Made by a program: the position numbers and the translations under genes. From Solimonas variicoloris DSM 15731 (GTDB lineage: Bacteria; Pseudomonadota; Gammaproteobacteria; Nevskiales; Nevskiaceae), in NCBI RefSeq assembly GCF_000382285.1, contig NZ_KB907925.1, forward strand, positions 62,001 through 126,000: a DNA stretch of 64,000 nucleotides, written 5' to 3'. A model generated the notes under the pieces. It had not been told where the DNA came from. It did not search any database and saw only the letters and a program-made list of their open reading frames with translations. This document shows, piece after piece, positions 1-8,797 of the stretch (its first letter is position 1; every line of letters begins with the position of its first letter).

Positions 1-296
1 CGCGGGCAGCGGCTCGCAGACGAGTTCATCGCCAAGTTTGCCGTCGACGTACCCTAGGCCGTCGTACCCGGACTCCATACGCGAGCTGTACAGGGGCCGT
101 CGCGCGCTGTCTGCCGAGGGACGGGCGCGGGCGTCGCGGTCCGCTTGCTGGCCACGTTCGCATTCCGGAGGCGACACTTCGGCAGGCAGCAGGCGAGGCG
201 CGTGGTGGCGATCCTTACTTGATTGCAGCGGGCCTGTCGATTTTCGCTTCGCTCGTTCGTCGTAGCTGAAACCCACCGACAATCGGAGAGCAGGCT
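1..296. other. Left edge, no assignable complete gene
   Basis: Two short open frames touch the left border and neither can be assigned. On the plus strand a frame enters the window and stops with TAG at 55-57. On the minus strand a frame beginning with ATG at 78 runs out of the window for 26 codons, with residues such as GYDGLGYVDGKLGDE that look protein-like. The two overlap, so at most one is real. From about 80 to 283 I see no convincing coding frame, tRNA or repeat; the stretch probably holds the promoter of the YCII gene, whose GGAGAG ribosome site lies just before 297. Confidence 0.3.
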
Positions 297-737
297 ATGC
301 GGTTCATCATCACGGCGCAGGCGAGTGCGGAGAAGAAGGCGGCTGAGCCGTCAGATTTCGACGCGGAACTCTTCAAGGCCTACATGCGCTTCAACGAGGA
401 GATGCATCAGGCCGGCGTGCTGGTCGCCTCCGAAGGACTCAATCCCGCGGCGCCCGGCGCCCGCATCGCGGTCGCCAACGGCAGGCGCTATGTCGTGGAC
501 GGCCCCTTTGCCGAGTCGAAAGAACTGGTGGGAGGCTTCTACCTCATCGACGTCGACTCGCTGGACGAGGCCATTGCATGGGCGCTGCGCGCACCGTGCG
601 GCCATCATGCGGACGACATTCTGGAGATTCGCCAGCTGACGGGTGCGGGTGATCTGCCGCCCGAAATTCTGCAACTCATCAACGAAGCGGCGCCGACGTG
701 GAGCGCGTCGGCCTGGCAGGCGCGCGACGCCAAATAG
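297..737 (+). CDS. YCII/DGPF-domain protein
   Basis: A 146-residue protein of the YCII-related (DGPF) family. These are small alpha/beta-barrel dimers of mostly unknown function, often found beside ECF sigma factors. The start MRFIITAQAS and the signature VDGPFAESKELVGGFYLI near residues 67-84 are typical, as is the segment that follows, where residues such as DSLDEAIAWA suggest a helix. A GGAGAG ribosome site lies about 7 bases before the ATG. It is a single gene followed after 62 bases by the convergent ku gene, and no sigma factor adjoins it here. The family is clear; the substrate or reaction cannot be read from the sequence. Confidence 0.88.
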   Translation: MRFIITAQASAEKKAAEPSDFDAELFKAYMRFNEEMHQAGVLVASEGLNPAAPGARIAVANGRRYVVDGPFAESKELVGGFYLIDVDSLDEAIAWALRAPCGHHADDILEIRQLTGAGDLPPEILQLINEAAPTWSASAWQARDAK

Positions 738-799
738 TCGCGGGTAACGCGTGCAGGCGCGGCGCTGCATCGTCCACAACGCGCGCTTCACTCCGCCGC

Positions 800-1720
800 T
801 CACGCACGCTTGCGCGGCGAGCGGTGCGTCTTCTTGGGAGCGGCCGGCGTGGCCTTGGCGCGCGGGCGTTTGCGGGCCGGCTTCTCGGCCGCGGGGCGAT
901 GCGCCGCCTGCGCGGGCGTGCGCCGATTGGTCGCGATGCTCTTGCGCAGCAGCGCCATGAAATCGACCACCTTGTCGGAGCCTTCGTGCGCCGGCTCGGC
1001 TTCGAGCTTGCGGGCGATGCGCGCGCCCTTGCGCTTGAGGCGTTCGCGAATCGCCCGGCTGAGCTTTTCGCGGAACTCGTCCTTGTACTGCGCCGGCCGG
1101 AAGCGGTCGCTCATCGACTCGACCAGCTGGCGCGCCATGGCGGACTCGCGCGGGCTGATGCGATGGCTTTTCGCGGTGCCGGACGGAAAGTGGTACGCGT
1201 CGCTCGCGACGAGTTCCTGCGGATAGCGCAGCAACAGCAGCTGCAGCGCGTCGCCGCTGGGCCGCACCATCGCCAGGCTCTCGCGCGTCCGGATCACGAC
1301 GCGGGCGATCGCCACTTTGTGCAGCGCCTTGAGCGTCTCGCGCAGCAGCACATAGCCTTTCTCGGCTTTCTTCGGCGGCACGAGGTAATAGGGCCGCTCG
1401 AAGTATTCGGGGCCGACTTCGGACGGGTCCACGAAAGCCTCGATGTCGACCGACTCTCTGCTCTCGGGGGCCGCGTTCCGGAAGTCCTCGTCCCGCAGCA
1501 CGACGTAATTGCCTTTCTCGTATTCGAAGGCCTTGGCGATGTCCTTCCATGGCACTTCCTCGCCGGTCTCCTCGCTGATGCGCTCGTAGCGGACGCGCGA
1601 GTTGTCGCGCGAATCGACGAGGTGAAAGTGCAGATCGACCCGGCGCTCGCCGCTCATCAGCTGCACCGGAATGTGCAGCAGTCCGAACGAGATGGCGCCA
1701 TTCCACAGCGGCTTGGCCAT
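800..1720 (-). CDS. ku: Non-homologous end-joining protein Ku
   Basis: Ku homodimers bind DNA double-strand ends and recruit ligase LigD in bacterial NHEJ. The 306-residue protein begins MAKPLWNGAISFGLLHIPVQ, the hallmark Ku start. It continues through the beta-barrel core (RISEETGEEVPWKDIAKAFE near residues 47-66) and ends in a Lys/Arg/Ala-rich tail of about 45 residues, the usual basic C-terminal extension for DNA binding. The ATG at 1720 is preceded by GGAGAG. It lies 17 bases downstream of ligD on the same strand, so the two form an operon in the order ligD-ku. Length matches the family. Confidence 0.96.
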   Translation of the reverse strand: MAKPLWNGAISFGLLHIPVQLMSGERRVDLHFHLVDSRDNSRVRYERISEETGEEVPWKDIAKAFEYEKGNYVVLRDEDFRNAAPESRESVDIEAFVDPSEVGPEYFERPYYLVPPKKAEKGYVLLRETLKALHKVAIARVVIRTRESLAMVRPSGDALQLLLLRYPQELVASDAYHFPSGTAKSHRISPRESAMARQLVESMSDRFRPAQYKDEFREKLSRAIRERLKRKGARIARKLEAEPAHEGSDKVVDFMALLRKSIATNRRTPAQAAHRPAAEKPARKRPRAKATPAAPKKTHRSPRKRA

Positions 1721-1737
1721 GCGGTGCTCTCCTGGCG

Positions 1738-4389
1738 TCAGCGGCGCGGCAGCGCCTGCTCGACATCGTCGATGCCGGCCCAGGGCTCGGGCCGTTTGGC
1801 GATGCGTTCGCGGATGTTGCCGATGTGGTACTGCGCGGCCGAGCGCAGCTTCGGCAGCTCGTCCCAGCCGAGCGGCACGGCGAGCGGCGCGCCGGGGCGG
1901 GCGCGCAGGCTGTAGCTGGCGATGCTGGTGGCGCCGCGCGCATTGCGCAGATAGTCGACGAACACGTGCCCGCCGCGCCGCGCCTTGGCGGCGACGTCGA
2001 CATAGCGTTGCGGCTCCTCGTGCGCGAGCGCGGTGGCCAGCGCATGCGCGAACGATTTCGCGGCGTCCCAGCCGTCGTCGCCGGTCAGCGGCACCACCAC
2101 GTGCAGACCCTTGCCGCCGGTCGCGCGCAGGAATGATTCCAGACGCAGCGCGCTCAGCCGCTCGCGAACCGCGAGCGCCGCTGCCTTGACCGCGGACCAC
2201 GCGACGTCCGGCGCGGGATCGAGATCGAAGACGATGCGGTCCGGCGTATCCGGGCGCGCGAGCGGCGCGCCCCAGGCGTGAATCTCGACGACGTTCATCT
2301 GCACCAGCGCGAGCAGGCCGTCGAGGTCTTCGATGTAGACATAAGGATCGTGATCGCCGCCCGGTGCGGCGTGCACCGAGGCGCGGAAGCCCGGCGTCAG
2401 ATGCTTCTGGAAGAAGCATTCGCCGGCGATGCCGTCGGGGCAGCGCAGCATCGCCAGCGGCCGGTCGACGATGCCGGGCAGGATCTGCGCCGCGATGTCC
2501 GTATAGAGCGCGCCGATCTCGGCCTTGGTCACCGGCGGATCGGTGAAGACCTGCCGCTCCGGATGCGTGAACGGGTACGGCGCCGGCGGATCGCCGGCCT
2601 TGCGGTGTGCGCGTGCGGTCGGCACCGAGGCCCTGCGCGCTGCCGCGCGCGTGGGCTTGGCGCGCGTCCGGCCGCCGCTCTTGCCGGTCTTGCCGGCCCG
2701 CGCCTCGCGGCTCGTCGCGCGCGCCGTGGCCTTCTTCGCGTCCGGCACGGCACGGCCGCCGGACGCGGCGTGCGTTTCGACCTGCGGCGCGCGATCCGGA
2801 CTCGCGACATCGGCCGGCGATTTGTCCGCACGCAGGCCCTTGAGGCTGGCCTGGCGCAGCAGACCGTCGTCGGTCCAGGCGCGGAATTCGACCTCGACGA
2901 CCCGCTCCGGCCGCACCCAGATCGGGTGCGCGCCGCGCAGCTCGGCGCGGCCCGGCGGGTTCGCCAGTGCGACGGGCGTCTTCGCCGGCCGCAGCGCGGC
3001 GCTTAGTTCGGCGAGCAGGTCATCGCTGAAGCCGCTGCCGACGCGGCCGACGTAACGCCACGGCCGGCCGCGGCCCTGTGGTCGCGCCAGCAGCAGCGAG
3101 CCGAGCGCGGCGCGCGCGCCACGGCCGGCGGTGTAGCCGACGATCACGAACTCGTCGGACTGCACGCATTTGATCTTCAGCCAGGCCCCGCCGCGGCCTT
3201 CGCGGTACGGCGCCAGCCGCGACTTGCTGACGATGCCTTCGAGCCCGAGCCGGCACGCGGCGCTGGCCGCCTCGGGGCCGTCGCCGACGAGGTATTCGGA
3301 GCGCTGCAGCGGCGGCGGCGCGGCGGCGAGGAGCCGCTGCAGCGCGGCCTTGCGCGTGTCCTGCGCCTCGCCGCGCAGATCGCGGCCGTCGAGGTAGAGC
3401 AGATCGAACACCACGGCCTGCAGCTCGCCGCCTTCGCCGAAACGCTGCTGCAGCAGGTCGAAGCGGCTGCGCCCGTGCTCGTCGAAGGCGACGAGTTCGC
3501 CGTCGAGGATGCAGTCGCGGCACGGCAGGGCCAGCACCGCGGCCTGCACCGCCGGCAGCTTCGCGGTCCAGTCGAGGCCGTTGCGCGAGACGATGCGCAG
3601 ACGGCGGCCTTCGCGCATCGCCAGGAAGCGATAGCCGTCGTACTTGATCTCGTGCACCCACTCGGCGCCAGCCGGCGCGCGCGCGGACAGACGCGCCAGC
3701 TGCAGCCCGACCTGCTGCGGAAACGGGTCGCGCGGCGGATCGGCGCGGCGGCGCGCATGTGTGCCGGCGCTCGCGGCGGCCTGCGCCGTCCCGGCAGAGG
3801 CCGTCGCCGCGCGGCCGCGGCGCGCACCGCCGTGCTGTGCGCGCCACTCGCGCAGCACGACGTCATCGGCCACGTCCGGGGCCTGCGCGTGTGCGTCGTC
3901 GCTCTTGATCAGCAGCCACTGCGGCTGCCGGCCGGCCAGATGCGTGCGCACCAGCGACCAGCGGCCCTGCAGACGCTCGCCGTGCAGCGTGAAATGCAGA
4001 TGGCCCTTGCGGATCGCGGCGTCGGCATCGGCGTCTTCCGGCTCCCACCAGCCGCGATCCCAGATGTCGACATGGCCGGCGCCGTACTGGCCGGCCGGGA
4101 TGTCGCCCTCGAAATCGCCATAGGCGATCGGATGATCCTCGACCTCGACCGCGAGCCGCTTCTGCGCCGGATCGCGCGACGGGCCCTTGGGCACCGCCCA
4201 GCTGCGCAGCGTGCCGCCGAGTTCGAGGCGGAAGTCGAAGTGCCGGCGCCGCGCGTGATGCAGCTGGATCACGTAGCGCAGCCGCGCGCGGGCACCGCGG
4301 CGCGCTGCCGGCGGCTCGCGACCGCTGGGCTCCGCGGTCACATCGAAGCGCCGCATCTGCCGGTATTTCGCGAGCCGCCGCATCGTCAT
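1738..4389 (-). CDS. ligD: Multifunctional NHEJ DNA ligase D
   Basis: LigD trims, fills and seals broken DNA ends held by Ku. The 883-residue protein has all three domains in the Pseudomonas order. The phosphoesterase spans about residues 35-165, with H44, H50, D52, R54 and H86 matching the known active-site set and motif IPAGQYGAG. The ATP-dependent ligase spans about 230-510, with nucleotidyl-accepting K249 in EIKYDGYR, DGELVAF, EGIVSKS and WLKIKC. The polymerase/primase spans about 610-883, with the catalytic aspartates in VFDLDP near 722 and 724. A Lys/Arg/Ala-rich linker of about 70 residues joins ligase and polymerase. I chose the ATG at 4389 because AGGGA lies just upstream; an ATG two codons later is also possible. 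It is first in the operon with ku. Confidence 0.95.
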   Translation of the reverse strand: MTMRRLAKYRQMRRFDVTAEPSGREPPAARRGARARLRYVIQLHHARRRHFDFRLELGGTLRSWAVPKGPSRDPAQKRLAVEVEDHPIAYGDFEGDIPAGQYGAGHVDIWDRGWWEPEDADADAAIRKGHLHFTLHGERLQGRWSLVRTHLAGRQPQWLLIKSDDAHAQAPDVADDVVLREWRAQHGGARRGRAATASAGTAQAAASAGTHARRRADPPRDPFPQQVGLQLARLSARAPAGAEWVHEIKYDGYRFLAMREGRRLRIVSRNGLDWTAKLPAVQAAVLALPCRDCILDGELVAFDEHGRSRFDLLQQRFGEGGELQAVVFDLLYLDGRDLRGEAQDTRKAALQRLLAAAPPPLQRSEYLVGDGPEAASAACRLGLEGIVSKSRLAPYREGRGGAWLKIKCVQSDEFVIVGYTAGRGARAALGSLLLARPQGRGRPWRYVGRVGSGFSDDLLAELSAALRPAKTPVALANPPGRAELRGAHPIWVRPERVVEVEFRAWTDDGLLRQASLKGLRADKSPADVASPDRAPQVETHAASGGRAVPDAKKATARATSREARAGKTGKSGGRTRAKPTRAAARRASVPTARAHRKAGDPPAPYPFTHPERQVFTDPPVTKAEIGALYTDIAAQILPGIVDRPLAMLRCPDGIAGECFFQKHLTPGFRASVHAAPGGDHDPYVYIEDLDGLLALVQMNVVEIHAWGAPLARPDTPDRIVFDLDPAPDVAWSAVKAAALAVRERLSALRLESFLRATGGKGLHVVVPLTGDDGWDAAKSFAHALATALAHEEPQRYVDVAAKARRGGHVFVDYLRNARGATSIASYSLRARPGAPLAVPLGWDELPKLRSAAQYHIGNIRERIAKRPEPWAGIDDVEQALPRR

Positions 4390-4648
4390 TCCCTCGGCTT
4401 TGCGTGCAGGAACCGGCAACATCACTCCGGCCCACTGAGCAAGCGCTGAACACCCGGATGCCGCGGAAGGCTGCCGCACATCGCCGCGACGGCAAGCCTC
4501 CCGTCCCTGCGGACGAACGCCGCCGGGCCATGGTACGCCGGTCGGCCGGCGCCGCCGCGCACCCACCTCCATTCGGCGGAGGCACGCCGGCGGCACACGC
4601 TGCAGGCTGCTCGCGAACCGCAGTTTGCGGCCGCGCAGGAGTGCATCG

Positions 4649-5140
4649 ATGACCGAGACCGAAAAGCTGCTGGCGATCGAAGAGATCAAGCAAGTCTTCG
4701 CGCGCCGCCTGCGCTACATGGACTGCAAGCAGTGGGATCTCTACGGCAGCGTGCACACCGAGGACGCGTGGTCGGAAACCTACGGCGATCTGCCGGCAGC
4801 GCTGCAGCCGCAGGCCGGCGGCGTGCGCAACAAGGTGGTCGGCCCGCAATCGCTGGCAGCCGCGATCCGCCACTTCATGGAGCACCGCACGCCGATCACC
4901 TCGGTGCATCACGCGCACACGCCGGAGATCGAATTCACCTCCGACACCACCGCGACCGGCATCTGGCCGATGGAGGACCACCTCTGGTGGCGCGACGGCG
5001 CCCGCGAGGAACACCTGCACGGCTACGGGCACTACCTCGAGCACTACCGCAAGGTCGAGGGCCGCTGGCTGATCTGCTACCGCAAGCTCACGCGCCTGCG
5101 CGTCGACCGCACGCCGGGCTTCTACGAGCGGCTGGCCTGA
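4649..5140 (+). CDS. NTF2/SnoaL-like fold protein
   Basis: A 163-residue protein that I place in the SnoaL-like/NTF2-like superfamily (ring hydroxylase beta, ketosteroid isomerase and bile-acid dehydratase relatives). The N-terminal helix with KQVFARRLRYMDCKQWDLY, the HHAHTPEI strand and the closing YRKVEGRWLICYRKLTRL strand pair are typical. Such proteins form a cone-shaped pocket that binds small hydrophobic ligands; the substrate here is unknown. The ATG is preceded by AGGAG at 4637-4641 with ideal spacing, which rules out the longer frame. The gene stands alone between ligD (divergent) and a hotdog gene (convergent). Confidence 0.85.
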   Translation: MTETEKLLAIEEIKQVFARRLRYMDCKQWDLYGSVHTEDAWSETYGDLPAALQPQAGGVRNKVVGPQSLAAAIRHFMEHRTPITSVHHAHTPEIEFTSDTTATGIWPMEDHLWWRDGAREEHLHGYGHYLEHYRKVEGRWLICYRKLTRLRVDRTPGFYERLA

Positions 5141-5161
5141 GCGCGCCGGCCGCGGCGGCGC

Positions 5162-5653
5162 TCAATCGCGCTGCTTCGGCACCCAGGCCCAGGTCATCGT
5201 CGCCACGACCGGCGACTCGCCGGCGGCGTCGGTGATCGTCACCGGCACGACGAGATCGCCGCGGGCTTCGGCGACGATGCGGGCACGCTGCGCGGCGTCG
5301 AGCGTGGCGACGGCGCGCAGATCGCCCTGCGCGCGCTTCACGTAGTCGATGTGCATGCTCTTGAGCAGCGGCAGGCGGTCGTCCGGCACGTTCATGCCGA
5401 ACACCGCGCCGCTCGCAGTCTCGGCGAGCAGCGCCATCGCCGCGGCGTGCACGCCGCCGATGTGGTTCTGCACCTTGCGGCGGTTGCGGACGACGACCAC
5501 GGCCTGCGCCTCGCTGAGCGTCTCGAAGCGCAGACCGGCGGTGCCGGCGAAGCGCACCTGCGAGTTGAACAGCAGCGTGGTCGCGCGCCGGCGCAGCGGC
5601 CCCGGCAGCGCGGCGCAGTACGCCACCGCGCGGGAAAGACGATTGCCGGCCAT
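5162..5653 (-). CDS. DUF4442 hotdog-fold protein
   Basis: A 163-residue protein of the DUF4442/PaaI-like thioesterase group. The core HIGGVHAAAMALLAETASG near residues 64-82 is the hotdog central helix, and RLPLLKSMHIDYVKRAQGDL resembles acyl-CoA thioesterase-like proteins that lack a clear catalytic residue. It probably binds or hydrolyses acyl-CoA/ACP thioesters, but this is inference. The ATG at 5653 is preceded by GGAGGG. It diverges from the oxidase gene at 5848 across a 194-base spacer, which must hold both promoters. Its 3-prime end faces the NTF2-like gene 21 bases away. Confidence 0.85.
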   Translation of the reverse strand: MAGNRLSRAVAYCAALPGPLRRRATTLLFNSQVRFAGTAGLRFETLSEAQAVVVVRNRRKVQNHIGGVHAAAMALLAETASGAVFGMNVPDDRLPLLKSMHIDYVKRAQGDLRAVATLDAAQRARIVAEARGDLVVPVTITDAAGESPVVATMTWAWVPKQRD

Positions 5654-5847
5654 GTCGCACCCTCCTCGAGTCGTTTGCGGCATTGTCGGCGCCGCGCCGG
5701 CCGCACGCCTTGTCCGTGGCAGGAATCCGCTCTGGCGGCGCGGCCAGCAGCGCCGCACACTGCACGCAAACGCGGCCCGCCTTTTCCGAAAGCGACGGCC
5801 GCCGCGTTGCTCGAGACGGGCACTCGCAAAAACGGACAGGGAGCTTC

Positions 5848-7026
5848 ATGCAACGTCGCGACTTTCTGCGCACGACCGGCGCCACGCTGGCGCTCGGCGC
5901 GATGGCGAGCGGCTGCGCGAGCGCGCCGCGCGCCGTCGCCACGGCAACCGCGCCGACCGACTACGATCCGCTGCCGCCGCTGGCGCCGATCCGCGCGCGG
6001 CCGGACCGGCTGATCGCGATCAGCGTCTGCACGCGGCCGTTTCGCGCGCAGGGCCCGCGCATCGAGGCCGAGAAGCTGGGCCGCAAGACCGTGGTCCACC
6101 ACTACGGCCACGGCGGCAGCGGCTGGTCGCTGTCCTGGGGTTCGGCCCGGCTCGCGCTGCGCGAAGTGCTGGCGACGCAGGTCGCCGAGGTCGGCGTGAT
6201 CGGCTGCGGCGCCATCGGCCTGACCACGGCGCTGCTCGCGCAGCGGGCCGGTCTGAAAGTGACGATCTACGCCCGCGAACGTCCGCCGGATGTGCGCTCC
6301 TCGCGCGCGACCGGCGTGTGGTCGCCGGACTCGCGCTACTGCACCGCCGAGCACGCGACGCCGGACGCCGTCGCACGCTGGGAAACGATGGCGCGCGAAT
6401 CGTTCCGCACCTATCAGACGCTGCTCGGCCTGCCCGGCGATCCGATCGAATGGCGCGACGGCTACGCGCTCGGCGACGAGCCGTTCAACGGCGGCCACGG
6501 CGAGGGCGATGGCGAGCCCGTTTACGCCAATCTGCTGCCGCTGATCCGCTCGCTGTGGCCGCGCGGGCAGGACATCCCGCCCGGCGCGCACCCGTTCCCG
6601 GTGCCCTACGTGCGCCGCTACACGACGATGGTCTACAACCTCAGCAGCTACTCGCGCCTGCTGATCGAGGACTTCGAGCGCGGCGGCGGACGCATCGAGA
6701 CGCGCGAGTTCGAACGCCCCGCCGAGCTCGAGAAGCTGCCCGAGAAGACGCTGGTTAACTGCACCGGCTACGGCGCGCGCGCGCTGTTCGGCGACGACAG
6801 CATCGTGCCGGTGCGCGGCCAGATCGGGCGCCTGATCCCGCAGCCGGAGGTGAACTACGGCCTCAGCTACGGCTCGCTGTTCGTGGTGCCGCGCCGCGAC
6901 GGCATCGTCGTGCAGACCGGCGCGCCCGGCGACTACGGCAACGCCGATGCGACGCCGAACCACGCCGAGTCGGAAGCCGCCGTGCGGCAGCTCGCGGCGC
7001 TGATGGCGAAGATGCGCCGCGCGTAG
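5848..7026 (+). CDS. Tat-exported D-amino-acid oxidase-like FAD protein, permuted order
   Basis: A 392-residue FAD-dependent oxidoreductase. It starts with a twin-arginine signal (RRDFL at residues 3-7, hydrophobic stretch, then ASGC at 20-23, which could be a lipobox). The mature protein carries D-amino-acid oxidase (DAO) signatures in an unusual order. The segment that normally closes DAO (FRAQGPRIEAEKL at 65-77, then HHYGHGGSGWSLSWGSA at 84-100) comes first. The Rossmann FAD motif GCGAIG at 119-124, normally at the extreme N-terminus, follows it. The body then runs through NCTGYGARALFG and PVRGQIGRLIP and ends in a short helix. FAD binding and an oxidase-type reaction in the periplasm are likely; the substrate is unknown. 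The Tat translocon genes are at 41.2-42.5 kb. Confidence 0.85.
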   Translation: MQRRDFLRTTGATLALGAMASGCASAPRAVATATAPTDYDPLPPLAPIRARPDRLIAISVCTRPFRAQGPRIEAEKLGRKTVVHHYGHGGSGWSLSWGSARLALREVLATQVAEVGVIGCGAIGLTTALLAQRAGLKVTIYARERPPDVRSSRATGVWSPDSRYCTAEHATPDAVARWETMARESFRTYQTLLGLPGDPIEWRDGYALGDEPFNGGHGEGDGEPVYANLLPLIRSLWPRGQDIPPGAHPFPVPYVRRYTTMVYNLSSYSRLLIEDFERGGGRIETREFERPAELEKLPEKTLVNCTGYGARALFGDDSIVPVRGQIGRLIPQPEVNYGLSYGSLFVVPRRDGIVVQTGAPGDYGNADATPNHAESEAAVRQLAALMAKMRRA

Positions 7027-7056
7027 GATCTCAGCCCCACGCCGCGGAGAACGACG

Positions 7057-7305
7057 ATGCTGGAACTGCGACCGAACTGCGAGTGCTGCGACCGCGACCT
7101 GCCGCCGGACAGCGGCGACGCGCGCATCTGCTCGTTCGAATGCACCTTCTGCGCGAGCTGCGCCGAAACCACGCTCGGCGGCCGCTGCCCGAACTGCGGC
7201 GGCGAGCTGCTGGCGCGGCCGCGGCGGCCGGCCGACGCGCTGCTGCGGCATCCGGCCTCGACCCGGCGCGTGCTGCGGCCGGGTGGCTGCGGCGCGGTCG
7301 CGTAG
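7057..7305 (+). CDS. DUF1272 cysteine-rich protein
   Basis: An 82-residue protein starting MLELRPNCECCDRDLP, the fixed opening of the DUF1272 family. Four Cys pairs (CECC, CSFECTFC, CASC, CPNCGG) within residues 8-48 suggest a zinc-ribbon-like metal-binding core, followed by a basic tail. The function of the family is unknown. GGAGAACGACG before the ATG supplies a ribosome site. It lies 30 bases after the oxidase gene and may be co-transcribed with it. Confidence 0.9.
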   Translation: MLELRPNCECCDRDLPPDSGDARICSFECTFCASCAETTLGGRCPNCGGELLARPRRPADALLRHPASTRRVLRPGGCGAVA

Positions 7306-7405
7306 ACCCGAGCCGCAGGCGGCGCGGCGATGCCGCCGCCCATCGCCAGCGCCAGCCGATCCGGGCACACTGTGGCGCGGGGCAGGCCATAGGGATGGGG
7401 CGGAG

Positions 7406-7855
7406 ATGACGGTCACGCGCAAACTGCTGTGCGTCGCATATGCGTCGATCGCGCTGCTGGCGCTGATCGGCACCTGGAGCCACAACGTGGCCTACCTGCC
7501 GCTCGGCTTCGCCGGCGCCAACCTGCGCTTCTGGGGCGATACCTTCGCCAATCCGGCGAGCCGCTCGATCACCGTCGACCTGTTCTTCCTCAGCTTCGCG
7601 GTGCTGGTGTGGATGGTGCTCGAAGCGCGGCGCCTGCACATGCGCGGCGTCTGGCTCTATCTGCTGTTCGGCCTGCTGATCGCGATCAGCGTGACCGTGC
7701 CGCTGTTCCTGATCCACCGCGAGCGCGTGCTCGCCGTGCGCGCGCCCGGCACGCCGGCCGGCCGCCTCGCCACCGGCGACCTCATCGGCCTCGCGCTGCT
7801 CGTGCTGGCGACGCTCGCCTACACGGCGACGACCCTGGTGCGGGCGCCGGCCTGA
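7406..7855 (+). CDS. DUF2834 membrane protein
   Basis: A 149-residue protein with about four predicted transmembrane helices (roughly residues 5-24, 49-68, 78-98, 122-142). The pattern resembles the DUF2834 family, with a conserved aromatic/acidic segment WGDTFANPASRSITVDLFFL between the first two helices. Function is unknown. The start at 7406 has GGAG directly upstream, and the longer frame is not preferred. It ends 13 bases before the convergent DUF1444 gene. Confidence 0.8.
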   Translation: MTVTRKLLCVAYASIALLALIGTWSHNVAYLPLGFAGANLRFWGDTFANPASRSITVDLFFLSFAVLVWMVLEARRLHMRGVWLYLLFGLLIAISVTVPLFLIHRERVLAVRAPGTPAGRLATGDLIGLALLVLATLAYTATTLVRAPA

Positions 7856-7868
7856 AGGCGCGCTTCGC

Positions 7869-8720
7869 TCAGTCGTCGAAGCGCTCGAAGCGCCCGGCGC
7901 GATAGACGAATAACTGACTTGTCAGCGAGTACGCGCTTTCGGCGACGCCACGACTTGCCAGTTCGCGTAGGCGCGCGACCCCCGCCTTGTTGTGCGATCC
8001 CGTCAGCAAAATGACGTCTCGTGACGGCACTGCGACAACGATCTCGCCGTCGACGCCGAGTTTGCCGCTGTCCCAAAGCTCGTCGAGCAGCAGCAGACTC
8101 GCTACGTAGTCGCCGCCGGCGACCAGCATCGAGACTTCCGGCCCCCGATGCAGTTCGGCCGGCGGCAGAATTCTGCGCAGATTGGCAACCGCGATTCGCC
8201 GTAAATCAGACGATTTGATTCCCGACTGCCGCAGCTCCTCGGGCCCGAAGTAGCGAATATTCTGCTCGCCATCTTCGGCATAGACGATCAGCAGATCAGC
8301 GTTGAAATCTTCGGTGACCCAGTCGCGGATCGGCCCCGAACCGGCCTGCCCGATCGTGCGTCGCATGTCGTCGATCCACCGCCGGTCCTTGATGACAGGA
8401 ATGATGCGTCCCGAGTCCAGGCCGAGCTGGGAGCCGGCGAGCGTTTCCAGATAGGAGGCCGTGTACCGAGCCACGATCGAATCAAGGTCGGCGGGAGCCT
8501 GAAGATAGGCTTGATACGCGTTGTCGAGGAAGGCGTCTGCCTTGTTGCCGGCCTTCCCTTCAATACGCAGATGCAGCGGCGCGACGGTGGTGACGACCGC
8601 CGCGCCCGTGTTCTTCAAGCGCTCGACCATGACCCCGGTAAAGGCCTCTGCGGACAAAGCCGCCAGGGCGTACTGATGGAACCCGAACGTGCACAGCAGC
8701 GCGGCTATCAGTCGTTTCAC
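7869..8720 (-). CDS. DUF1444 family secreted protein
   Basis: A 283-residue protein with an N-terminal signal peptide (MKRLIAALLCTFGFHQYALA, cleavage likely after ALA near residue 20). The body fits the DUF1444/YtpQ-like family: segments such as NADLLIVYAEDGEQNIRYFG and VSMLVAGGDYVASLLLLDEL are typical. Its role is unknown; YtpQ relatives are cytoplasmic, so the signal peptide here is worth noting. Base composition is a little lower in G+C than its neighbours. It is the last gene before the APE cluster and shares its strand with the minus arm, 77 bases from the cluster's terminal dehydratase gene. Confidence 0.75.
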   Translation of the reverse strand: MKRLIAALLCTFGFHQYALAALSAEAFTGVMVERLKNTGAAVVTTVAPLHLRIEGKAGNKADAFLDNAYQAYLQAPADLDSIVARYTASYLETLAGSQLGLDSGRIIPVIKDRRWIDDMRRTIGQAGSGPIRDWVTEDFNADLLIVYAEDGEQNIRYFGPEELRQSGIKSSDLRRIAVANLRRILPPAELHRGPEVSMLVAGGDYVASLLLLDELWDSGKLGVDGEIVVAVPSRDVILLTGSHNKAGVARLRELASRGVAESAYSLTSQLFVYRAGRFERFDD

Positions 8721-8797
8721 GTCGCCCCCTTAGTCACCCCGCGGCGAGTATCGCCAACCACGGCCGTGCCGCCTGATACTTCGTTCACGCAGCTGCG

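Noticed and set aside
5088-5942. Minus-strand 284-codon frame over the hotdog gene
   Set aside because: Different frame from the DUF4442 protein and of low-complexity Arg/Ala composition.
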